A stretch of DNA of 6,599 nucleotides from Peptococcaceae bacterium (GTDB lineage: Bacteria > Bacillota > DSM-12270 > Thermacetogeniales > Thermacetogeniaceae), in contig PLQY01000064.1 in the NCBI GenBank assembly GCA_003160265.1, positions 3,095-9,693 of the forward strand, given 5' to 3'. The notes under the pieces were generated by a model that was not told the DNA's origin, ran no database searches, and worked only from the letters and a program-made list of their open reading frames with translations. The position numbers were made by a program, and so were the translations under genes. Of this stretch, positions 1-4,153 are shown one piece after another (position 1 is the stretch's first letter; every line of letters starts with the position of its first letter).

Positions 1-144
1 TCCTGAGCGGTGGGGCCGCTGTAAATGGGGAGCTGTTTCCAAAAACCACTGGATGGGAACATCCGGGAAGGTGGAAACCAGCGATGATCTATCAGCCAGC
101 AGACCTGCCTGGAGTTTCAACAAAGAGTGCCTCCCATCCAGAGG
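1..144 (+). ncRNA. Cobalamin (B12) riboswitch 1, 5' end cut by window edge
   Basis: This is the 3' two thirds of a cobalamin-sensing aptamer. It shows the GCCGCTGTAAATGGG segment (15-29), the CCACTGG and GGGAAGGTGG core (46-74) and a B12 box AGCCAGCAGACCTGCC (94-109). Downstream, CCTC (130-133) pairs with GAGG (141-144) around loop CCATCCA. CCCAT in and beside that loop is complementary to ATGGG at 25-29, which fits the known L5-L13 kissing interaction. The 5' strand of P1 lies before the window. A weak alternative hairpin (GATTG 153-157 with CAATC 175-179, ACAT 160-163 with ATGT 170-173) would block the left arm of the following terminator and so could act as antiterminator. It should reduce expression of the downstream nickel/cobalt permease when B12 is plentiful. 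It is about 87% identical to riboswitch 2. Confidence 0.93.
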
Positions 145-175
145 ACCGTGTTGATTGTTACATTTGATGATGTGC

Positions 176-209
176 AATCCCGGCCCATGGAGGCCGGGAT
201 TAATTTTTT
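176..209 (+). terminator. Riboswitch 1 intrinsic terminator
   Basis: A perfect 10-bp stem AATCCCGGCC / GGCCGGGATT (176-185 with 192-201) encloses loop CATGGA, and a T tract follows at 204-209. It sits just after the aptamer's P13 hairpin, so it is the expression platform. Part of its left arm is also claimed by the possible antiterminator hairpin at 153-179. Confidence 0.92.
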
Positions 210-405
210 GTAAACATGCGAAGGCATGGATTAATTATGTTCAAGCATTCTTCTTCCCTTCCCTGTTTGCCGTTCTAGTCTTGCACAGGAATGGTGCCAG
301 GCGGGGTCGCATGGAAGCAAAGGGGAGGAGCGATGTTTATGAACAAGTTTCGAGGCAGTAGCAGATTTTACTAATCAACTATTCTTTGAGGAGGCATAAA
401 ACATC
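210..405 (+). other. Long leader between terminator 1 and the permease gene
   Basis: About 195 bases lie between the terminator and the permease start. The stretch holds a small hairpin, CATGC-GAAG-GCATG (215-228). It also holds a 13-codon ORF (333-374, MFMNKFRGSSRFY) preceded by the purine-rich GGGGAGGAG (322-330). The short ORF ends 31 bases before the permease ATG and could be a leader peptide, a gene remnant or chance. I see no second promoter. Confidence 0.45.
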
Positions 406-441
406 ATGAGTGAGGTAGAAAACATCATGAGTGTTGCTTCT
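400..441 (+). repeat. 21-bp imperfect tandem duplication at permease start
   Basis: AACATCATGAGTG occurs at 400-412 and again at 421-433, a period of exactly 21 bases (7 codons). The copies diverge after 13 bases. It duplicates the start codon context, giving two in-frame ATGs. Confidence 0.7.
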
Positions 442-1488
442 TTGCATAAAGACCATACCAGACCAATTTGGGTAGACGCAACCAAATGTGGATCAGCAGT
501 ATTGTTTTTACTTGCAGGCGGAGTGTTCTTGTTATTGACCGGCGTCTTCAAATATCCCATGTTGCTAGGCATGGCCATATTGTCCCTGTCTTTTGGGCTT
601 CGTCATGCTTTTGACTGCGATCACATTGCCGCTATCGATAATATGACTCGTAAGTTAATCCAAGAGGGTAAGCCCAACATTAGAAGCGTAGGGTTTTTCT
701 TTTCCGTTGGTCATTCATTGGTAGTAATTTTAATGGCTGTGGCAACTATCTTTTTTGTTAAATGGGCGACGCATGCGCTTCCTACATTTAATGCTTTTGG
801 AGGCGGTCTCGCCACACTTATTGCCGGCATTTTTCTGCTCATCCTAGCGGTAATAAATTATGTAATCTTAAGAGATATCGTTGTAACTTACAAAAGCATG
901 CAAAATGGCACCTATTGTGCGGAAACGGCAGAATCAAAAAATGGAACTGTCAACCGCATGATACAACGTCTATTTGGCATCGTGGAGAAAGACTGGCATG
1001 TTGTTTGCGTAGGATTCTTGTTCGGGCTCGGGTTTGATACGGCAACTCAAATAGCGGTTCTGGCCACCTCGGCGGCTGCCGCAGCAAAGGGCATACCGAC
1101 GTTCACCATCATGTCCTTCCCGATTCTTTTTACTGCCGGTATGTGCACGATGGATTCGTTGGACGGCTTTTTCATGAGCTCGGCATACAAGTGGGCCTTC
1201 TCTTCACCCTTCAGGAAGGTTTACTTTAACCTGACGATCACCGCCCTTTCCATCCTGGCAGCAGGAGTGATCGGCGTCATTGAAGTCTTCCAGGTCTTGA
1301 GCCAAGAGCTTGGCTGGACCGCCAGTTTTTGGATCTGGTTGCAAAACCTGGACTTTAATATAATGGGTTTTATGCTCGTTGGAATGTTCGTAGTGGTTTG
1401 GGCTGTGGCTATTGTTATCTGGAAAGCGGCCCGCCTCGATAAACAAGATGCTGCCATGGCATCACAAGATGCTGCCATGGTATCATAA
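406..1488 (+). CDS. Nickel/cobalt permease, NiCoT (HoxN/NixA) family
   Basis: A cytoplasmic-membrane secondary transporter of 360 residues, usual for NiCoT proteins, importing Ni2+ and/or Co2+. All four family signatures are present. RHAFDCDHIAAIDN at residues 66-79 holds the diagnostic H-X4-DH (H67, D72, H73). FFFSVGHS lies at 97-104, LGFDTATQI at 208-216 and LFTAGMCTMDSLDG at 241-254. About eight hydrophobic segments can be seen. Two details differ from the textbook motif: Cys71 where Ala is common, and Gln215 where Glu is common. The start at 406 follows GAGGAGG (388-394, 11-base spacer). An in-frame ATG at 427 with its own GAGG is a possible alternative. Placement behind a cobalamin riboswitch favours cobalt as the physiological substrate, but family alone does not separate Co from Ni. 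GC content is about 40% in the blocks I counted, well below the metal genes downstream. Confidence 0.93.
   Translation: MSEVENIMSVASLHKDHTRPIWVDATKCGSAVLFLLAGGVFLLLTGVFKYPMLLGMAILSLSFGLRHAFDCDHIAAIDNMTRKLIQEGKPNIRSVGFFFSVGHSLVVILMAVATIFFVKWATHALPTFNAFGGGLATLIAGIFLLILAVINYVILRDIVVTYKSMQNGTYCAETAESKNGTVNRMIQRLFGIVEKDWHVVCVGFLFGLGFDTATQIAVLATSAAAAAKGIPTFTIMSFPILFTAGMCTMDSLDGFFMSSAYKWAFSSPFRKVYFNLTITALSILAAGVIGVIEVFQVLSQELGWTASFWIWLQNLDFNIMGFMLVGMFVVVWAVAIVIWKAARLDKQDAAMASQDAAMVS
1443..1484 (+). repeat. 21-bp tandem duplication at permease 3' end
   Basis: Two adjacent 21-base units (1443-1463 and 1464-1484) differ at one position, both containing CAAGATGCTGCCATGG. They encode QDAAMAS followed by QDAAMVS, so the protein's last residues are a recent 7-residue duplication in the cytoplasmic tail. 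Confidence 0.9.
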
Positions 1489-1637
1489 TCCGTTCCAGTT
1501 GTGCCGATGACTTGCAACCTGAGTCTCGGAAAAATTGCACTCCTGACGCCATCGACATGAATATATGCAATAAGTATGAGTTATGGCATGCTTGCAACCG
1601 GCATTTGATGCAACAACCGGAATATTGTGTTGATTGA
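1489..1637 (+). other. Intergenic region after the permease
   Basis: No gene is seen. A hairpin at 1504-1529 (CCGA-bulge-GACT pairing with AGTCTCGG, 8 bp) lies 15 bases after the stop codon. It is followed by AAAAATT rather than a T tract, so it may protect a transcript end but is not a convincing terminator. Nothing else structured is evident. Confidence 0.4.
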
Positions 1638-1665
1638 TTGACCAGTTGTCCCAGGAGGGTTTAAT
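1638..1665 (+). promoter_or_regulatory. Probable sigma-A promoter for riboswitch 2
   Basis: TTGACC (1638-1643), a 16-base spacer and TTTAAT (1660-1665) each match the -35 and -10 consensus at five of six positions. The predicted transcription start is about 1672, some 25-30 bases before the first paired base of the riboswitch. AGGAGGG-ATG lies in and next to the -10 region and would be upstream of the transcript, so it is not a translation start. Confidence 0.5.
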
Positions 1666-1695
1666 GTCAGGTTCAAACAACTGAATATAGTTTAA

Positions 1696-1894
1696 CAAGG
1701 CTCCGGGTGCCCCGGCTGATAACCGGGGAGAATAGGGAATTCAGGTGCAAGTCCTGAGCGGTGGGGCCGCTGTAAATGGGAAGCGTTTCCAAAGACCACT
1801 GGATGGTTACATCTGGGAAGGTGGAAGGCGGTGATGATCCATGAGCCAGTAGACCTGCCCGGAACTTCAAGACAGTGTGCCTCCCATCCAGAGG
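1696..1894 (+). ncRNA. Cobalamin (B12) riboswitch 2, complete
   Basis: A full aptamer. P1 is TCCGGG (1702-1707) with CCCGGA (1858-1863). A 5' hairpin CCCCGG / CCGGGG comes next, then the AGGGAATTCAGGTGCAAGTC segment, GCCGCTGTAAATGGG, the CCACTGG and GGGAAGGTGG core, and the B12 box AGCCAGTAGACCTGCC (1844-1859). The 3' hairpin CCTC-loop-GAGG (1880-1894) carries CCCAT complementary to ATGGG in the L5 region. GGATC (1893-1897) and CTTGA (1900-1904) together can pair with TCAAGATCC (1922-1930), giving an antiterminator that competes with the terminator. The gene now downstream is a transposase fragment, so the original target seems to be lost or displaced. Confidence 0.96.
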
Positions 1895-1923
1895 ATCATC
1901 TTGAGCGTTAATCGAACTTTATC

Positions 1924-1959
1924 AAGATCCTGGTCGGTGAGACCAGGATCTTGTTTTTT
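1924..1959 (+). terminator. Riboswitch 2 intrinsic terminator
   Basis: A perfect 12-bp stem AAGATCCTGGTC / GACCAGGATCTT (1924-1935 with 1941-1952) encloses loop GGTGA, and TTTTTT follows at 1954-1959. Its left arm overlaps the antiterminator pairing noted for riboswitch 2. Confidence 0.95.
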
Positions 1960-2117
1960 AACACTCACTTCTGCCATTCCCGTTAGCCAGACGTCCACTA
2001 CCGGTACCGTCAGGGACGCGACTGGCGCCAAGCGTCATTAAGGCTGGGAGAGGATGTTGATAGGGCTGGGTTTGGACAACGGACAAAAATCTGGGCGATG
2101 TATCATGGAGATGTATT

Positions 2118-2546
2118 ATGACTACGTTCGATCTTGCAGCTCTAAAAGTGCTCCAGGTCAAGGAGACTGCTACCGACTGCTATATCACTGCCGAAACGGT
2201 TGCCAGGCCGTCCCAGTGCCCGCACTGTCATGTCTTTAACCCTCGTTTGACTGGTCACGGTCGCAAGCAGCAGATCTTTCAGGACACCCCGATTCGTGGG
2301 AAGCGGGTGAACATCCTGATCGACCGGCGCCGCTATACCTGCCGGGAGTGCTGCCGCACCTTCCTGGAGCGCCTGGTGGACATGGATGGCCGGCGAAACA
2401 TTACCAAACGCCTGCTACGCTACATCCAGGCCAAATCGCTCACCGATACCTTCGCCAGCCTCGCTAGGGAGATCGGCTTGGACGAGAAAACCATCCGCCT
2501 GATTTTCAAAGATTACAGCAACGTAGCTGAAGGCCCACCGCTTTAG
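2118..2546 (+). pseudogene. ISL3-family transposase, N-terminal fragment
   Basis: This reads as the DNA-binding third of an ISL3-family transposase. A zinc ribbon has CPHC at residues 34-37 and CREC at 75-78, with the family-typical TPIRGKRV stretch between. A helix-turn-helix region follows at about 95-132 (ending TIRLIFKDY). Family members run to 400 residues or more and carry a DDE catalytic domain. Here the reading frame stops at 142 residues, shortly after KDY, and no DDE domain is seen downstream in any frame. ATG 2118 has GGAG at 2107-2110 (7-base spacer), so the fragment could still be translated, but it cannot transpose. It lies directly behind riboswitch 2's terminator. The break coincides with an IS200/IS605-like hairpin starting near 2533. 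Confidence 0.85.
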
Positions 2547-2553
2547 CCGTGGG
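2533..2553 (+). repeat. IS200/IS605-like terminal hairpin at the transposase break
   Basis: CCCAC (2534-2538) pairs with GTGGG (2549-2553), then after one C-C mismatch GC pairs with GC around loop TTTA. Imperfect hairpins of this kind, with GAAG before CCC, are typical of IS200/IS605-type ends. The minus-strand RNA described at 3771-4004 ends with a comparable hairpin preceded by GAAGCCCC. No tnpA or tnpB gene accompanies it, so it is at most a remnant. Confidence 0.35.
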
Positions 2554-2772
2554 ATGAAAGCGGCTGCGGTGTTTTACACTGAGGACATTTGTCCGGTTAA
2601 AAAGCTCGAAGTCAATTTTCGTGTTAAGCGAAGTGAAGCATCCTGTGCTTTATCTGCCTCCCTTATACATGCTGGCTATAACTCAGCCAATAAAATATTT
2701 TTTTTCTTGAAGGAATTATAAAAAAAAAGTAGTATAAGATAACTAGGACAACGGAATATTAGCGCACTCGGA
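2554..2772. other. AT-rich non-coding stretch
   Basis: No recognisable gene. An unrecognised 55-codon ORF (2554-2721, beginning MKAAAVFYTEDICPVKKL) has no proper ribosome binding site and starts inside the hairpin described just before it. GGAC-ATTT-GTCC forms a small hairpin near 2582. TGGCT (2673-2677) pairs with AGCCA (2685-2689), and eight T follow at 2698-2705, too far from the stem for a standard terminator. The block from about 2690 to 2745 is nearly pure A/T. TTGAAG (2707) and TATAAG (2733) resemble promoter boxes but with a 20-base spacer. Confidence 0.4.
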
Positions 2773-2827
2773 CCACGAAGGTTCTCAATGCCCTGTAGAA
2801 ACGGGGTTGACGGTATCGTGGTTTTTT
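2773..2827 (+). terminator. Terminator-like hairpin just before the DUF3842 gene
   Basis: The outer stem CCACGA (2773-2778) / TCGTGG (2816-2821) is followed at once by TTTTTT (2822-2827). The inner hairpin pairs TCAA (2785-2788) with TTGA (2807-2810) and CCCTG (2791-2795) with CGGGG (2802-2806, one G-U) around loop TAGAAA. The two are separated by an asymmetric internal loop. It ends only about 24 bases before the GTG start. It could stop incoming transcription from the mobile-element side or act as an attenuator of the DUF3842-cooT transcript. I recognise no known leader RNA. Confidence 0.5.
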
Positions 2828-2851
2828 GTTTTTCAACTGAGGGGTGATACG

Positions 2852-3310
2852 GTGAGAATTGCTGTTATCGATGGTCAGGGAGGCGGGATTGGCCGGTATG
2901 TCATCGACCAGATCCGTAAAGCGCTTCCTGTCGACCTGGAGATAATTGCCCTGGGCACGAATGCGATTGCCACCTCCCTGATGCTCAAGGCCGGCGCCAA
3001 CGAGGGGGCCAGCGGAGAAAACGCCATCGCCATCAACGTGGAGGATGTTGACGTCATTATCGGGCCGCTGGGAATCGTGCTGGCTCACTCCATGAGCGGT
3101 GAACTGACGCCGAAGATGGCGGAGGTCGTGGCCAAGAGCAGGGCGCAGAAGTTGCTCCTGCCTCTGACTCTTTCCAAGGTGGAAGTGGTGGGGGTGGAGG
3201 CAGATCCCTTGCCCCATCTGGTGGAAAAGCTGATTAACAGACTAAAAGAACTGATGGGAGTTGATCGGGAATGTGCGAGGCCAGTGCCTATCTATGCAAA
3301 GGCGAAGTAG
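2852..3310 (+). CDS. DUF3842 family protein
   Basis: A 152-residue soluble protein that I recognise as DUF3842. It begins MRIAVIDGQGGGIG, a beta strand followed by a glycine-rich loop (G8-x-G10-G11-G12-x-G14) like a nucleotide-binding Rossmann start. It continues with the conserved IIALGTNAIAT (about 35-45), GANEGASGENAI and IIGPLGIVLAHSMSGELTPKMA segments. The biochemical function is unknown. GTG 2852 is chosen because GAGGGG (2839-2844) stands 7 bases upstream and homology begins here. The frame is open upstream to a TTG at 2807, but that stretch is part of a terminator-like hairpin. The 3' end overlaps the cooT gene by 40 bases, so the two are very likely translated together, which hints at a role near nickel or CO dehydrogenase metabolism (inference). 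Confidence 0.88.
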   Translation: MRIAVIDGQGGGIGRYVIDQIRKALPVDLEIIALGTNAIATSLMLKAGANEGASGENAIAINVEDVDVIIGPLGIVLAHSMSGELTPKMAEVVAKSRAQKLLLPLTLSKVEVVGVEADPLPHLVEKLINRLKELMGVDRECARPVPIYAKAK

Positions 3311-3459
3311 AAGAGCTTGTATTGCAGAGTGTGGACCGGGTTGAGCCTACGGAAGACGGGCTGTTGCTCGAGAATATCTTCGGGCAGCGCAAGATCTTAA
3401 AGGCCCGGATCAAGAAGCTTGCCCTGGTGGACCACAAGATCATCCTGGAGCAGGCCTAA
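3271..3459 (+). CDS. cooT: CooT family nickel-binding protein
   Basis: A 62-residue protein matching CooT in length and layout. It starts Met-Cys, and Cys2 is the residue that binds nickel at the dimer interface in characterised CooT (Rhodospirillum rubrum). The rest is a small beta-rich fold with the recognisable LLLENIFGQRKILKARIKKL region and the end DHKIILE. CooT is linked to nickel insertion into CO dehydrogenase. A second cysteine (Cys9) is present. The ATG at 3271 has GGGAG (3256-3260) with a 10-base spacer and lies inside the end of the DUF3842 gene in another frame (40-base overlap). No cooC, cooJ or cooS is visible in the window, so the CO dehydrogenase link is by family only. Confidence 0.85.
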   Translation: MCEASAYLCKGEVEELVLQSVDRVEPTEDGLLLENIFGQRKILKARIKKLALVDHKIILEQA

Positions 3460-3770
3460 TTCAGTTTTAAAGGCAACTAGGATCGCGGTGGTTGACACGG
3501 CCGGCATGAAACCGACCCCAACCGCGGTTGTTGCGTATTTTAACGTTTAGGAAGAGACCACAGCAGGACACCAATCCCTATCCTTCCCGCTTTCGGCTTG
3601 GCCGGGCCGCAGCATGAAGCCCTTCCCGGCTGGGTAACTACTTGAACAACAGGATGTGACAGGTTATAACATCATAAAATAACTTTTGTTAATTTGAGTG
3701 TTTCGGGATCAGGTATTATCCCGATCAGGTTTAATCCTAAAAAGTGAATGGCGTCATGGAGATGCTGAGG
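3460..3770. other. Gene-free stretch downstream of cooT
   Basis: No ORF is convincing on either strand. It holds several GC-rich dyads (the palindrome AACCGCGGTT near 3519; GCCGGG 3601-3606 with CCCGGC 3625-3630), but none carries a T tract. It also holds a promoter-like pair at 3642-3670. CGGGAT (3704-3709) and ATCCCG (3718-3723) form a hairpin, and a 16-base tandem repeat overlaps it (3707-3722 and 3723-3738, both starting GATCAGGT, 13 of 16 identical). This may be the scar of a decayed element next to the RNA described at 3771-4004. Confidence 0.4.
3642..3670 (+). promoter_or_regulatory. Possible sigma-A promoter in the cooT-cbiM gap
   Basis: TTGAAC (3642-3647), exactly 17 bases, then TATAAC (3665-3670). 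The -35 matches at four positions and the -10 at five. Transcription from about 3677 would run antisense through the omega-RNA-like element and on into cbiMQO, giving a leader of nearly 480 bases. It is the best plus-strand promoter candidate I see for that operon. Confidence 0.4.
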
Positions 3771-4004
3771 GTGAACCTCCCCCACGACGAGCGTAGGGGC
3801 TTCTCATTTCATAGAGAGCCGCCCTGCAAGCAGGGTCTTACGCTCCCTCGTGAGCTACAGCGCTAATAGCGCCGGCCCGGTCCATGGGCATCTACTACTT
3901 CGCCTCACGGCTACGTAGATACGTGCTTCTTTGGAAGCACCTGCTCAATCGGGAATCAGTTTTACGCAGCGGCCCATTAACCCGATGCAACGCCATACTG
4001 ATTG
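3771..4004 (-). ncRNA. Probable HEARO / omega RNA (IscB-IsrB guide RNA), stand-alone
   Basis: Read on the minus strand from 4004, AATCAGT (4003-3997) pairs with ACTGATT (3960-3954). Inside it GCGTTGC (3993-3987) pairs with GCTGCGT (3970-3964, one mismatch). The loop's ATCGGG (3986-3981) pairs with CCCGAT (3953-3948), which directly abuts the first stem, making a pseudoknot. Next come hairpins GTGCTTC/GAAGCAC, ATCTAC/GTAGAT capping GCC-GTGA-GGC, GCGCT/AGCGC and CCCTGC/GCAGGG. The terminal 8-bp hairpin is CCCCTACG (3799-3792) with CGTGGGGG (3786-3779), then AGGTTCAC. The order, the pseudoknot and the GAAGCCCC-hairpin-GAGGTTCAC end resemble HEARO RNAs as I remember them. In that family the guide lies 5' of the scaffold, here 4005 upward. 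No iscB or isrB ORF is present. Confidence 0.6.
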
Positions 4005-4026
4005 TCAAAGAGCTTTAACAAGTATA

Positions 4027-4044
4027 TTGTACCATAGAGTACAA
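4027..4044. promoter_or_regulatory. Perfect dyad, possible operator upstream of cbiM
   Basis: TTGTAC (4027-4032), six bases, GTACAA (4039-4044) is an 18-bp perfect inverted repeat in an AT-rich setting. It lies between the omega-RNA-like element and cbiM, 110 bases before the cbiM start. The half-site spacing is like that of many dimeric repressors. It resembles the Rex box layout, but the inner two bases of each half differ, so I do not assign a regulator. Confidence 0.35.
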
Positions 4045-4153
4045 GTGTTTGTAAAGATTATCGCCCTGCGGGCGGTGCCCCCTTCATCCTGCAGGACGAG
4101 CCTGTAGGTTTTCAGGGTCAAAGATCTATAAAGAAAAGAAAGGATGATTATTC
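4045..4153 (+). other. cbiM upstream region
   Basis: It contains hairpin CGCCC-TGC-GGGCG (4063-4075) and two related segments, CCTGCAGG and CCTGTAGG, separated by five bases. The ribosome binding site GAAAGGA (4138-4144) stands 9 bases before the cbiM start. No cobalamin riboswitch motifs (B12 box, CCACTGG core) are present here. Confidence 0.4.

Noticed and set aside
155..361. 68-codon plus-strand ORF starting at TTG in the riboswitch 1 platform
   Set aside because: It runs through the antiterminator and terminator, has no ribosome binding site and resembles no family.
1653..1684. AGGAGGG followed by a six-codon ORF (MSGSNN) before riboswitch 2
   Set aside because: It overlaps the -10 of the likely promoter, so it would lie at or before the transcription start and not be translated.
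2554..2721. 55-codon ORF MKAAAVFYTEDICPVKKL...
   Set aside because: It begins inside the IS605-like hairpin, lacks a ribosome binding site, runs through an oligo-T stretch and matches nothing I recognise.
2074..2755. GGACAACGGA at 2074-2083 and 2746-2755 as direct repeats flanking the ISL3 remnant
   Set aside because: About twenty 10-base matches are expected by chance in a window of this size, and ISL3 elements usually duplicate 8 bases. No inverted ends accompany them.
2759..3217. 152-codon minus-strand ORF opposite the DUF3842 gene
   Set aside because: It is the shadow of a conserved gene. Its His/Arg/Gln-rich composition is typical of antisense reading.
3771..4004. CRISPR array or group II intron as the source of the structured region
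   Set aside because: There are no regularly spaced repeats and no domain V-like hairpin. The pseudoknot and terminal hairpin fit an omega RNA better.
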